From positions 8,134,001-8,198,000 of the forward strand of contig NW_018344004.1 in the NCBI RefSeq assembly GCF_002099425.1: a stretch of DNA of 64,000 nucleotides. The letters run 5' to 3'. The position numbers and the translations under genes are program-made. Each line of letters starts with the position of its first letter. The stretch's first letter is position 1. Under the pieces are notes generated by a model. It made no database searches. It was not told the DNA's origin and saw nothing but the letters and a program-made list of their open reading frames with translations. This stretch comes from Phascolarctos cinereus (lineage: Eukaryota > Chordata > Mammalia > Diprotodontia > Phascolarctidae). Shown here piece by piece: positions 11,413-22,975 of this stretch.

Positions 11413-11708
11413 ATTTTCTTTGTATTACTTTTTTATTATATTTGAATTTATTATTTTAAATTTAAATACAACATAAGAAAAGAAAAAAATTGTCATGTAC
11501 ACAGCAGAACATAAGAAAGGATTCAATATAAAGTAATAAAGTTTCATTTCAAGAAAACCTATAAAATAAATACTACACATTATTTGTCAAGCTGTCTATT
11601 TTTTCTTTGCTTCTTGTATGTTTTCTTTTGTCTTTTGCTGCATGCTTTTTACTTTATTTTTCCCCCTTCCTCCGCACCCCCACAAGAAGGCAACAATTAA
11701 GTGTGGAT

Positions 11709-11800
11709 ACACACACACATACATATCTACACATATGTGAATATATATACACATACATATACATATATAAATACACACATATACACATACAATAAAATAA
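11709..11800. repeat. CA/TA-rich microsatellite
   Basis: Interrupted 'acacac' and 'atatat' tracts within the L1 3' region. They explain the low-complexity open frames on both strands. Confidence 0.9.
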
Positions 11801-12516
11801 ATGTACATAAGACCATAGTATGCTTATTTATGCTTGTCATTTGTTTCTCTGTATGTGGATAGCATCTTCCTTCATAAGTTCAAATCTTTCCATATTTTTC
11901 TACATCCACCAGTTCATCATTTCCTGCACTACAACAATATTCTGACCCAATCTTCTTCTGTCAGGGAGATGTGTATGAATATTTTTCCCAAATTTTTCTG
12001 TATTCCCTCTATTCTTGGCTAAATAGATTTTATTTATACAGAACCATTTTAATTTAAAATAATCATAATTCTCCATTTTATACTTCAACTGCTTTCACCC
12101 TATAATATGGTTTAAGTCGGATACTACTGAATCTAGTCTCTTCACATCTTTTTTCCTCTGGTTTCCTTGAAGTTTCTGACCCTCTGCTCTTCCAAATGAA
12201 TGTTGTTATTATTTTCTCTGACTCACTAAGATAATATTTAAATAATTTAATTAGGATGATATTACAAAAATAGATTAGTTAGGTAAAATTGTCCTTTTTT
12301 TTATTATATTAGATTTTCCTATCCATGAATGATAAATGTTACCTCAATTATTTAGATCTAATTTTGTTTGTATAAAAGGGGCTTTGAGTTTATATTTGTA
12401 TAGTTCCTGTGTCTGTTTTGGCAGGTATATTCTCATATTTTTTTTCTTTGTTGTCTAATTATTTTATATGGTCGGCTTTAACTTTGTTTGAGATCATGAT
12501 TACTATTCCCACTTTT

Positions 12517-12659
12517 TTTTTTTGGCTAGGCAATGGGGGTTAAGTGACTTGCCCAGGGTCACACAGCTAGTAAGTGTTATGTGTCTGAGGCTGGATTTGA
12601 ACTCATATCCTCCTGAATCCATGGCCAGTGCTCTATTCACTGTGCCACCTAGATGCCCC
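12517..12659 (-). repeat. WSINE1-type SINE in L1
   Basis: Reverse-complement SINE: T tail, 'aatgggggttaagtgacttg', 'gggtcacacagctagtaagt' and 'gtgccacctagatgcccc'. The 14-bp duplication 'ctattcccactttt' (12503-12516) matches 'ctattcctactttt' (12660-12673) with one difference. Confidence 0.95.
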
Positions 12660-13975
12660 CTATTCCTACTTTTTTAAACAATAAATTCTACTTCTGATCT
12701 TTATGTTTGTGTACATCTCTCATTTTTTATAGCATTTCCTAAAAGCAACCTATTGTTGAATTCAATTTTTTAATGTGCTATCAGTTTCCATTTTATGGGT
12801 AAATTCACCCCATTCACATTCTAAACTATAATTACTTGTTGTATATTTTCCTCCTTCCTGTTTTCCTCACTGTCCTCACCATATTTCTATCCCTCCTCAG
12901 TCCTCTACCTTCCTATTCCTTAATTTAGCCCCTCCAAGAATCCCTTCCTTATCCTTTCCCTCTACCCTACCCCCTTATCCTCTTTTTTCTTTCTGAATTT
13001 AGAAGACTTTTATACCCTTCTAAATATATATGTTGTTCCCTCTTGATCCCCTTCCCATTAATCTACACATCCTTCTATACCTCCTTATCCTATTCCCTCT
13101 CCATCCTTTATCTTCTCCCCCCACCATCCCTTTGCCCTCTTATTTCTTTTTGAATTTAGAAGATGTTTATACATATACCCCCCCACACACACACATTTCC
13201 CTATTTAACCCATTCCCAATGACATTAGGGTTCTAGAACTACCTGCCTTCCTCTCCCATCGAATTCTTCTCTATCAGTTCTTCCTCTCACTCCTTATTTG
13301 TATGAGATAATTACTCCTTTTAGCTTTTCCTATATTATTTTGCTTTTTAGAATCACATCATACTCAGCTCTACCCCCTCTTTCTTTTGAATTACCCTATT
13401 ACTAATGACAATCTTAGACATACAATTTAAATTTCCATGTATAAAAAGTAAACAATTTGTCCTTATTGAGCTTCTTGTAATTAATCATCATTAATGTTTA
13501 CCTTATATTTCTCTTGAATTATGTAAGTCCAAATTTCTATTTAGTTCTGATCTTTTTGCAATATAATTCTGAAAGTCTGTCAATTCTTTGAATATCCATT
13601 TTGTTGTTGTTGTTGTGTTCAGGGTTATACTTTGCTGGGTATAATATTTTTGGCCACATTCCAGTTCTTTTGCTCTTCAATATGAAGTGTTCCAAGACAT
13701 GAAATCCTTTTAAGTAGCCACTGCTAGGTCTTGTGTAATTCTTACTGTGGCTCCACCATATTTGAATTTTTTTTTCTTGTTGCTCATAACATTTTCTCTT
13801 TAACCTGTGGGTTTTGGGATTTGGCTATGATATTCCTGTAGATTTTCCTCATAGGATCTCTTTCAGGTGGTGATCAGTAGATATTTTTCTAATTCTGTTT
13901 TCCTCTCTTGTTCTAATACTACAGGAAAATTCTCTTTAATTATTTCTTGTGTTATTGCATGAAGATTACTCTTTT

Positions 13976-14115
13976 AGGGGCAGTTAGGTGGTGCAATTAA
14001 TAGAGCTCTAGCCTTGGAGTCAGGAGGACTGGAGTTCAAATCCAGCCTCAGACACTTAACACTTACTAGCTGTGTGACCCTGAGCAAATCACTTAACCCC
14101 AATCACCTCACCAGA
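13976..14115 (+). repeat. WSINE1-type SINE in L1
   Basis: Head 'ggggcagttaggtggtgcaa', B box in 'gagttcaaatccagcctcag', and 'tagctgtgtgaccctgagca'. Its tail has expanded into the long CA/TA tract that follows. The likely duplication 'cttttagg' occurs before the head and again at about 14270. Confidence 0.9.
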
Positions 14116-14211
14116 AAAAAAAATATACACACACACACACATGTGTGTGTGTATGTATGTATATGTGTATATATGTATACATATATGTGTGTGTATATGT
14201 ATATATATACA

Positions 14212-14256
<45 letters not shown>
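14116..14256. repeat. Long alternating CA/TG/TA tract on a SINE tail
   Basis: About 140 bp of nearly unbroken alternating purine-pyrimidine sequence: (AC)n, then (TG)n with TATG steps, then (TA)n. Such tracts can form Z-DNA or cruciforms and are prone to length change. Confidence 0.95.
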
Positions 14257-14258
<2 letters not shown>

Positions 14259-15370
14259 TTTTGATCACAGCTTTTAGGTAGTCCAATTATTCTGATGTTT
14301 TCTCTTTATCTGCTCTCCAGATCAATTGTTTTTATAAGATGATTCACATTCTCTTTTTTTTTCATTCTTTATATTTTATTTTATTATTTATTAGTCTCTT
14401 ATAACTTCATTGACTTCCTCCTGCCAAATTCTAATTTTCAGGGAGTCATTTTCTTCCTTAAGATTCTGGATCCAGGGGGCAGGGCAGAGCCAAGATGGCA
14501 AAGTCAAAGCTGTGACTTGCTTGAGCTCTCCCCCAAATCCCTCCAAATACCTGTAAAAAAAGGCTCTAAACAAATTCTAAAGCAGCAGAACCCACAAAAA
14601 GACAGAGTGAAACAAACTTCCAGCTCAAGACAAGCTAGATGGTTGATTAAAAAGGTCTATCATGCCAGGCAGGGAGAGAAACACAGTTCAGCGTGGGCGC
14701 ACAGACAAAACAGTCCTCAGCAAACTTAGAGCAGGCCTCTGAGGACTTAATCACAAGCAGCTGTGGCAGTTTCCAGGCTTCTCAACCCATGAATGCCAAA
14801 GACAACTTAGAAGGTCAGTAGGAAAAGTCTGTGACTGCAGTGAGAGAGAAGATGGGTCTCAGCCCCACTCCCAGCTACAGCCCCAGGGAGGCTGCTGCTT
14901 GTACAGCTTCCAGCCCACAGACTGAGGGGGAATCAAGTTGCTGATCAGAGGGGGATTGCAGAAATCTCTTTTGGTGGCACTGAGGCAGGATTCTCTGTGC
15001 TTACATCTGGGTCACAATTCTGGGTGGGGGTTTCAGGGCAAGGAGGAGTGCTGGCATGGTGGAGCTTGTAGTGGTGGTGAACAGGGAATCCTCGTCACAG
15101 TTCCAAGACAGAAAAGAGTGCTTGTGGTCACTCATAGACCAGAGCCCAGGCCAGGAAAGGAGTAAACACCTTGCCCCTTATCATACCACCTTGGAAGAAC
15201 TGAAAATTTACAGGTCCCTAAAAATATCTCTGAAAATAGCTGCACAAAACCCACAAAGCTTGGGACAGTACATTCTCCACACTGGAAGCAGACCCCTACC
15301 TTCACAAAAAGTTTAAAACTCAAGTAATTGGCTGGGATCGTGACCAAGCCTCTCAAAAAAAAGTCAGATC

Positions 15371-16376
15371 ATGGAATCTTTCTTTGGTAACAAAAGATCA
15401 AAACATGCAACCAGAAGAAGACAACAAAGTCAAAGATCTTATATCCAAAGCCTCCTAGAAAAATATGAATAAGTCCCAGAAGAGCTCAAAAAGGATTTTG
15501 AAAAGCAAGTAAGAGAAGTAGAGGAAAAACTGAGAAAAGAAATGAGAGTGATGCAAAAAAAATCATGAAAACCAGGTCAGCAGCTTGCTAAAGGAGACCT
15601 GAAAAAATACTGAAGAAAATAACACCTTAAAAAATAGCCTAACTCAAATGGCAAAAGAGGTCTACAAAGCCAAAGAGGAGAAGAATACCTTAAAAAGCAG
15701 AACTGGCCAAATGGAAAAGGAAATCCAAAAGCTCACTAAAGAAAATACTTCTTTAAAAATTAGATTGGAGCAATTGGAAGCTAGTGACTTTATGAGAAAT
15801 CAAGACATTGTAATACAAAGCCAAAAGAATGAAAAAATAGAAAACAATGTGAATCATTTAAAATTTAAAAATTATTGGACTACCTGAAAACCATAATCAG
15901 AAAAAGAGCCTAGACATCATCTTTCAAAAAAATTATCAAGGAAAACTGCCCTGATATTTTTGAACCAGAGGGTAAAATCAAAATGGAAAGAATCCACCAA
16001 TCATTTCCTTAAAGAGATCCCCAAAGGAAAACTCCTAGGAATTTTGTAGCCAAATTCGGGCATTCCCAGGTCAAGGAGAAAATATTACAAGCAACCAGAA
16101 AGAAACAATTCAAGTATTGTGGAAACACAATCAGAGTAACAGAAGATTTAGTAGCTTCTACATTTAGGGACCAGAGGGCTTGGAATATAATATTCCGGAG
16201 GTCAAAGGAGATTGGATTACAGCCAAGAATAACCTACTCAGTAAAACTGAGTATGTAATCCTTCAGGGGAAAAGGTGGATTTTCAATGAAATAGAGGATG
16301 TTCAAGCATTCTTGATGAAAAGACCAGAGTTGAGTAGAAAATGTGGTTTTCAAATGCAAGACTCAAGTGAAACATA
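15371..16376 (+). pseudogene. Decayed L1-type ORF1 of the half-L1
   Basis: ORF1p of L1 is an RNA-binding coiled-coil trimer. The start reads MESFFG at 15371. Lys/Glu-rich heptad sequence follows (an open piece at 15648-15887 is strongly coiled-coil-like), then an RRM-like part and a C-terminal part (open piece 16180-16377 with QGKRWIFNEIEDVQAFLMKR). Internal stops and frame changes break the frame into pieces, so no functional protein is expected. Confidence 0.8.
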
Positions 16377-16518
16377 AAGAGGTAAATAAGAAAGAGAAAT
16401 CATAAAGGATTTACTAAAGTTGAACTGTTTAACATTCCTGCATGAAAAGATGATATTTATAACTCATGAGATCTTTGCCAGTATTAGGGTAGTTGGAGGG
16501 AAAAATATATGAATGTGT

Positions 16519-16546
16519 ATAGATAGATAGATAGATAGATAGATAG
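16519..16546 (+). repeat. (GATA)n microsatellite
   Basis: About seven GATA units within the half-L1 3' region. Confidence 0.97.
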
Positions 16547-17566
16547 AGTGCACAAAGTGAGTTGAAGATGAAGGGGTGATATCTGGAGAATAAAATTAAG
16601 AGGTGAGAGATGATTATACTGATTATACTGGGAGAAGGAGAAAGGGAGAGTTAGACAAAAAAATGCTTTTACAATGGCGGGGAATTGGGGGAAGGTGAGA
16701 GGGAATGAGTGGATCTTATTCTCGAAAGAGGTAATAACATACACTACTGAATTGGGTAGGGAAAACTATCTTACCCTACAGGAAAATAGGGGGAGAAAGG
16801 GACAGGAGAGCAGGAGGTTGATAGAGGGGTGGGCAGATTGGGGAAGGGGGAAATCAGAAGCAAACACTTCTAAAGAGGGACAAGGTCAAAAGAAAGAATA
16901 GAATAAATGTGGGGGCAGGATAGGATTAAGGGAAATATACTTAGTTTTTCACAATGTGACTACTATGGAAGTGTTTGACATGACTACACATGTATAAGCT
17001 GTATTAAGTTGCTTACCTTCTCAATGAGGGTGGATAGGGAGGGAGGAAGGGAGAAAATTTGGAACCCAAAGTTTCAAAAACAAATGTTAAAAAAAATTGT
17101 TTTCACATGCAACTGGGAAATAAGATATATAGGAAATGGGGTATAGAAATCTATCCTGCCCAACAGGAAAATTGAAAGGGAAGGGGATAAGAGAAAGGGA
17201 GGGGAGAGATAGAAAGTAGGGAAGATTAGGGGAATGGGTATTCAGAATGTATGCCAACTTGGGGTGGGGCAAGGAGCAAGATGGGGAGAAAGTTTGGAAC
17301 TCAAAGTCTTGTGGAAGTGAATGTTGAAAACTAAAAATATATAAATCAATTTAAAAAGTTTAAAAAAAAGATTCTGGATCTCCTTTTCCAATTGGTTGAC
17401 TTTCTTTTCATAATCTTCTTGCTTTTCTTGGATTGTTCTTGCTTTAAAAAAAAAAATTCCCAATTTCTCTTATTTGATTTTTGAAGTCTTTTTTGAGTTC
17501 TTCTATGAATTATTTTTACCAGGTGACCATTTGACATTACTCTTTGGAGTAGGAGAGACTTTCATT

Positions 17567-17592
17567 ATTTATTTATTTATTTATTTATTCTT
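17567..17592 (+). repeat. (ATTT)n microsatellite
   Basis: About six ATTT units in the L1 5' portion. Confidence 0.95.
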
Positions 17593-18425
17593 ACTTTGGT
17601 ATCTTCCTCTGAAGATGAACCCTGGTCTTCTCTATTTCCTTAGTAACTGTCCGTGGTCTATGTCTATGGTTGGGTTCTTTCTTCTTTGCTTGCTCATTAA
17701 AAAAAAAAAAGTAGCCGCTTATTATTATAATTACCTCTAATCTTGGGGTGTAGAGGATGGGACCTCTGGCCTCAGGTCTTTCTTGCTGTTATTTTTTTGA
17801 GCTTTGTCCTGGGCCTAACCTCTTTGCTCCTTTCCCCATCCAAGACCTAGGTGGGGACCCCAGGCACACAATGCTGGAAATGCTCTTGCTCTCTGAGAAT
17901 TCTCCAGAAGCTATGATCTTCAGTTCTGCCCTCTGGCCTGGAACTGAGACCAAGAACTCAGCTGTCCTGTAAGTTCCCACAGTTAGTAATGGCCCTGCTC
18001 CACTGCTTCTGCCCTCATCAGGCATATGCTGGTTCCTTCTGTCCCAGGGCCTGGTGTCCCTTGTTCACAGAGGCTCCCTCAGTCTTCCCCCTCTCAGATA
18101 CCTGACTCCCCACATTGTCTGGGAGGTAAAAAATCCTGTGGCTGAGGTCAGGCTACCTCCTAACCCAGTTGCCCTCAGGGCTCAAGGCTTGCTGTTTCCG
18201 GAGAGCTAGCCTGGAGATGTTTACACTTCACTCAACCAAACCTCCATCCCGGGATCTTTCATTAGATCCTCTCCATTTGTTCTAGGAAGACCACTGTTAT
18301 AACCCAACCCTTGTTTATTTTTGATGCTCTTCATTGACCTTGAGGCGTTATTTTGTCTTATTTGTGGAGATCTGGAGAGCTTGGAATTTTTTGACCTATT
18401 CTACCATTTTCCCAGAATCCTCTTG

Positions 18426-18694
18426 CTTGTATTTCTAGGAGAAGAGAATACCCTGAATAGAAATTTCATTGATTTTTGTCCACCTGTGTACAGTGGAATT
18501 AGTCCCCTTTCCAGGGATAAAACCAAGGTAACAAAACTGAATCCAGTCTTTGATATTTAACCCCAAAAGACAAATCCCAGCCTGCCCCTACATGAGTTCA
18601 AATGTGTCTGTTTTGTATTCTGTGTGGGCAAGATACTGCACATCTTCTAACTATGCCTACCTGTCATTTTTACTAAGTTTATTGGCTTAGAGAG
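18426..18694. other. Unassigned DNA
   Basis: No repeat or gene recognised. Confidence 0.4.
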
Positions 18695-18935
18695 AGAAAA
18701 AAATGAAAGAGGAAGAAAATAAGCCTTTACATAATGCCTACTATGTGTCAGACACTGTGCTAAGTGCTTTTTACAAATTTCTTTTCATTTGATCTTCATA
18801 TGAAGGAAACTGAGGAAAAAAGGTTAAGTTACTTGCCCAAGTGCACACAGCTGATACTTAACTGAGGCTGGATTTTAACTCAGGTCTTTCTGACTTCAGC
18901 CATAGCACCTTATCTATGGTACCAGAAGCTCCTTA
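18695..18935 (-). repeat. MIR/CORE-SINE, nearly full length
   Basis: Reverse-complement order: 'cctactatgtgtcagacact', 'gtgctaagtgct', 'aaggaaactgagg', 'gcacacagctgatactt', 'ggattttaactcaggtcttt'. All are blocks of the MIR-type SINE. Confidence 0.9.
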
Positions 18936-19444
18936 GTGTGAATGTGATCTAGGAAAAACAGTGGTGACAGTTTCTAAGATATCCACTGCTCACTCTGTAA
19001 GGCCCATCAGCTTAGTTGTAGGACCTGCTCTCTACAATTTTTTTAAAATACCTGTGATTACTGGCATTAAACAAAAGGTTTAAACTCTGTGGCAAGCAAA
19101 AAAGCCTGATTTCATACCTTGTTCAGGCAAAATTAGAGTGGATTCCAGGATTAAAAAAACTAAAAGATCTATTGCTTTTACAGTTGAATGTTGAAAAAAA
19201 AAATTTTTAAGTATAGATCATTAACTCTTACTTCAAAGGAAAGGAAAATTAGAGCTAGATTGAAATGAACATAGGATTTTTTCCTAATTTGAGCAGAGAT
19301 TCTTTCCTTTCTTAGTCTGAACAATATGGTCAATCAGGGAACTGGAAGAGCATGACAATTTTAATTTGAGCAAAACTGAGTTAACAAACTACTCTCCGTC
19401 TTGTTCTCAAGATTTGTGGAAAAGATGCTAAATTTGACTCTACA
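18936..19444. other. Unassigned DNA
   Basis: No repeat, gene or RNA recognised. Confidence 0.4.
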
Positions 19445-19610
19445 AAAGAATCATAGGATCTTTGATTGAGAGCTGGAAGGGACTTTAGAAATTATCTATC
19501 CAACTCCCTCATTTTGCAGAGAAGGAAACTAATATTCAGAGAGGTGATATAACTTTGACAGCTGTCCAATAAGAATTAAGTGACAAAACTGGAATCTTCA
19601 ATGGGTATCT
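19445..19610 (-). repeat. CR1/L3-derived fragment with MIR-like block
   Basis: The order 'gaatcataggatctttgatt', 'gagctggaagggactttaga' is the reverse complement of the CR1/L3 3' end. A MIR-like 'gaaggaaactaatattcaga' block follows. Confidence 0.65.
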
Positions 19611-19734
19611 TCTAAATTTACCTACATGTAATCTATGAAGTAAATGCATCTTGATCTAGTTAGCAAAGTATTGGTGGATTAGTTATTCAACATACTGTCT
19701 TTTATGGACAACAGAATCCACATTCTGTTACTGT

Positions 19735-21515
19735 CTTCTTCTTCACCTGTATGTCTCACATCATAAGTTGGCCCTTCTCATTTCCAAGACCACCCCCTTT
19801 ACATGAACAAGTAATCTCATTCCATCTTGTTTTCTCTATCTGATTATCTCTTCTATCATCCTCTCTTTATAACACTTTGATCTCTTCTGGTCTACCAGTT
19901 GCTTCCCTAAAGCCTACAAACATGCTTATGTCTCTCCTGTCCTCAACAAACCCCTTCTTCATCCAACTATTTCCTACTAATGTCTAATATTCCTCTTGTC
20001 TTTTGTGTCTATATTCCTTAAGAAGTCCATTAACAATAGGTGCCTCCATTTCCTCTCCTTTCACTTTCTTCTTAACACTCTACAGTCTGGCTTCTAATCT
20101 CTTTATTCAACTGAAACTACTCTTTCCAAAGTTACCAGTGATCTCTTAAATGCTAAATCTAATGGCCTTTTCTCAATCTTCACCCTTCTTGACTTTTTTG
20201 AAGCCTTTGACACTGCCAATCTTTCTTTTCTTCTCCTTGATACTCTCTACTCTCCAGGTTTTTGGATCTAGTACTCTTTCGTGGTGTTTCTTCTACCTAA
20301 ATAACTGTTCCTTCTCAGTTTCGTTTTCCTGAATCTTTATCCAGGTCACATCCACTAACTGTAGGTATCTCCCTTGGCTTTAAACTGGACCTTCACATCT
20401 TCTCCCTCTATAATATTTCACTTGGTGATCTCATCAGCTTTCAGGCTGTTGATTCTCAAATCTATTTTTTTTCCCTAGCCCTAGCTTCTCTGCTGACCTC
20501 CATTTTCACATTTCCATCTCTTTATTAGTTATCTCAAACTGCATGTGCCATAGACATCTTAAACTGAACATGTACAAAATCGAACCCATTAACTTTCCAA
20601 TAAACCCCTTCCCCTTCTAAACTTCCCTATTACTGTCAAAAGCACCATGATCCTCCCAGTTCCCCAGGCTTGAAACCTAGGCAATATCTTTGACCTTTTA
20701 CTCTCTATCTCACCCCTGCCTATTATATCCAGTTTATTGCCAAGGCCTGTCCATTTTACCTTTATAACACCTCTCAGATATGCCACCCTTATCTCCTGTG
20801 GTACTGTTACCCATCCTGTTCTAGACCTTCATATCCTCAAACCTGGACTATTACAATAGCCTGCTGGCTGGTCTCCCTGACAGAAGACTCTTCTTACTCC
20901 AGTCCACCCCTCTCTTGGCTGTCAGTGATTTTCCTAAAGTACAGATTCAGCTATGTCACCTTCCTACTAGGTTAACTCATTTGGGTCCATTTACCTCCAG
21001 GATCAAGTAGAGAATACTCTGGCATTCAATTCCTTTCATAATCTACTGCCTCCTAGCTTTTCTAGCCTCTTTTTTACACTTTACACTTGACATGGACTCT
21101 TCAATCCACTGGCTTCTTTGTTCTTCCTCACACAGGACACTCAGTCTCTCAGTTTTGGGCATTTTCTCTACCACCCCCCCCTGCCCCCAGCCCCATGCCT
21201 AGAATGTTCTCCCTTCTTATCTCTGCCTTTTACTTTCTCATCTTCCTTCAAGTCCCTCCTAAAATACTACCTTCTGTAGGAAGGATTTCCCAATCCCTCT
21301 TAATTCTAATGCCTTCCCTTTGTTGATCATTTCCTTTTTGTACTATATGTAGTAGCTGGTTTGTACATAGTTGTTTGCTTGTCTCCTCCATTAGATTGTG
21401 AGCACTTCAAGAGCAGGAACTATCTTTTGTCTTTCTTTGTATCCCTAGAATTTAGTAGAGTGTCTGAAATATACTAGGCACTTAGCAAATGTTTATGAAC
21501 TGACTGAACTTTGAG
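19735..21515 (+). repeat. L2 LINE, 3' 1.8 kb
   Basis: Collinear L2 blocks include 'ccaaagttaccagtgatctc', 'cttcttgacttttttgaagc' (the region before the RT catalytic block), 'aaactgaacatgtacaaaat', 'ggactattacaatagcctgc', 'tagattgtgagcacttcaag' and the 3' end 'aggcacttagcaaatgttta'. The frame is broken in many places; this is an old dead copy. Confidence 0.92.
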
Positions 21516-21986
21516 GTATTTTAACATCCCATGACTACCACTGCAGCCATCAGGCTTTCCATTTCCCTACAAATGTCTGATTTTTCCAGCAAGATGGTGA
21601 TGGCCTGGGAATAACAAGCAATATGATGGGGTTGGGGGAGGCAATGGTGTTAAAAAGATGACTTTTTGTTTTAGACAGCATCTTGTGATTATTGACAGTG
21701 GTGAGGAATACCCTAAATGTAATTCAGTCTACTTTTCTCCTATTAGTAATTGTCTATCAGTAATGTGTTTCCAAGACAAAAGCAAAATATATTAACTCAG
21801 TAGGCTGTCCATCCAACTATAAATCACAGTGAAATGAATAAGCGTTTTTCATTCCTTTGGTTTTTCCTGTGTGTACTTTTCTGCCACATATTCTTTAGTG
21901 GTTGTGGATCTCATTAAAGATGACTAATGGGATCTATCCTGAGACTTGGTACATACCCACAAACACATGCACACATATAAAGTGCC
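21516..21986. other. Unassigned DNA
   Basis: No repeat, gene or RNA recognised. Confidence 0.4.
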
Positions 21987-21990
21987 TCAC

Positions 21991-22415
21991 TGATGGGGTG
22001 GGCCCAAGCCAAGATCTCAGCCCCTTGCCCCAACGGGAATTTGACTCCCATTTGTCTACAGACCCCAGCTCCTTATCTCCCTTTGAAAGCCCTAGGCCCA
22101 CTTTTTGACCTTACTCAGATACCTTCTAGTTCCCTTCATTATCTATTCCCATTATCGATTCAATCTCTCAGACCTTCCAATTGGAATTCTTACCTAGACC
22201 CTTTTCCCATCTACCCTCTGGCCACCCAAAGTTACTTTAGTAAAAAGTTACTATATAAGATCCACCCTGGCCCCCATTCACATGCTGAGAATCTCTCATG
22301 CCCAAAAGGCTGAGCTTTTCTCATGAGTCACCTGGCATATATGTTTCATCTCTAATAAGCTTTTCCTCTGGCTGGAAGAAGATTTGAATTGAATTCTTTC
22401 AGACAAGGCCCGGCA
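21991..22415 (+). mobile_element. Solo LTR, ERV1-like
   Basis: A 425-bp element beginning TG and ending CA, flanked by the 4-bp duplication 'tcac' (21987-21990 and 22416-22419). It has a TATA-like 'tatataa' near 22252 and an AATAAG-type signal near 22353, in the order U3-R-U5. A 4-bp duplication fits gammaretrovirus-related (ERV1) integration. No internal region adjoins it. It is an old fossil. Confidence 0.75.
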
Positions 22416-22419
22416 TCAC

Positions 22420-22684
22420 AATCTCAGGGGTCCCCCAGCAGCACCCCCAAACCTCTAGACCTCTTCATCACCACATTTAGACTTTAGGGACTCTACCTTC
22501 TATTTGGATTTGTCATTGGATAATCTTCTCTGAGGACAGAGAATAGTTTTGTTAACTCCTATCTCTATTTTATAACTTACTTGATATTTGTAGTTATGAA
22601 AGAGTTGAAACAAATTATCTCTGTAGTTGTATCTGTCTAAAAATTTTGGATTTTATGATGTGTATAGGAAACTGAAAATTAGAA
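22420..22684. other. Unassigned DNA
   Basis: No repeat, gene or RNA recognised. Confidence 0.4.
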
Positions 22685-22885
22685 TAATGGAATCTCAGAG
22701 GTTTGAAGGGACTTTTGATACCATTTAAATAATCTACACTAGTAAAGGAATTCCTCTAAAACTTATCCTGTAAGTAGTACTTTAGTTTGTATGTGAAGAT
22801 ATCTGATATGGAAGGAATTGATACTATCTCCTCAGACATTCATTCTACTTTTGGATAGCCCTAATTTTTCTGATGTTTTCCAAAT
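22685..22885 (-). repeat. CR1/L3 LINE fragment
   Basis: Blocks 'ggaatctcagaggtttgaag' and 'ttcattctacttttggatag' match the reverse complement of the CR1/L3 3' region. It may continue at 23640 beyond the LTR insertion. Confidence 0.65.
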
Positions 22886-22975
22886 GAAGAGATTCAAGTA
22901 CAGTGGTCAATGAGAAGCTCATTATCTCAAGTATCACTTAGAGGTACTTTAGGACACAATGAGATTTAAGTACAT

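Larger units (their letters stand above)
14473..17367 (+). repeat. Half-L1 (HAL1-like) element, full length
   Basis: A 2895-bp insertion flanked by the 13-bp duplication 'aagattctggatc' (14460-14472 and 17368-17380). Its 5' UTR starts 'gcagagccaagatggcaaag' near 14483, a typical marsupial L1 start. It has one reading region, a decayed ORF1 (about 15371-16376), and no ORF2. The roughly 1-kb purine-rich 3' region resembles the inter-ORF spacer of neighbouring L1 copies, then ends in an A-rich tail. This matches the HAL1 design of L1 derivatives that lost ORF2; I am confident of the structure, less of the name. Confidence 0.88.
11420..18425 (-). repeat. L1 LINE, nearly end to end but with ORF2 losses, carrying later insertions
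   Basis: The 3' UTR and ORF2 end lie at about 11425-11945. After an internal ORF2 loss come endonuclease sequence (to about 12830), a pyrimidine-rich inter-ORF spacer (12840-13480), ORF1 (13560-17560) and a GC-richer 5' region ending near 18425. Two WSINEs (12517-12659 and 13976-14115) and a half-L1 (14473-17367) are inserted in it. Whether 11420-12490 and the rest are one insertion or two is uncertain. No intact ORF survives. Confidence 0.75.

Noticed and set aside
14938-15316. Overlapping frames in a GC-richer stretch that might suggest a gene promoter or exon
   Set aside because: The stretch is the 5' UTR of the half-L1 at 14473-17367.
17757-18025. Frames on both strands in GC-richer sequence
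   Set aside because: They fall in the 5' region of the minus-strand L1 ending near 18425.
21993-22313. 106-codon plus-strand frame
   Set aside because: It lies inside a solo LTR and is low-complexity Pro/Ser/Leu; no domain is visible.
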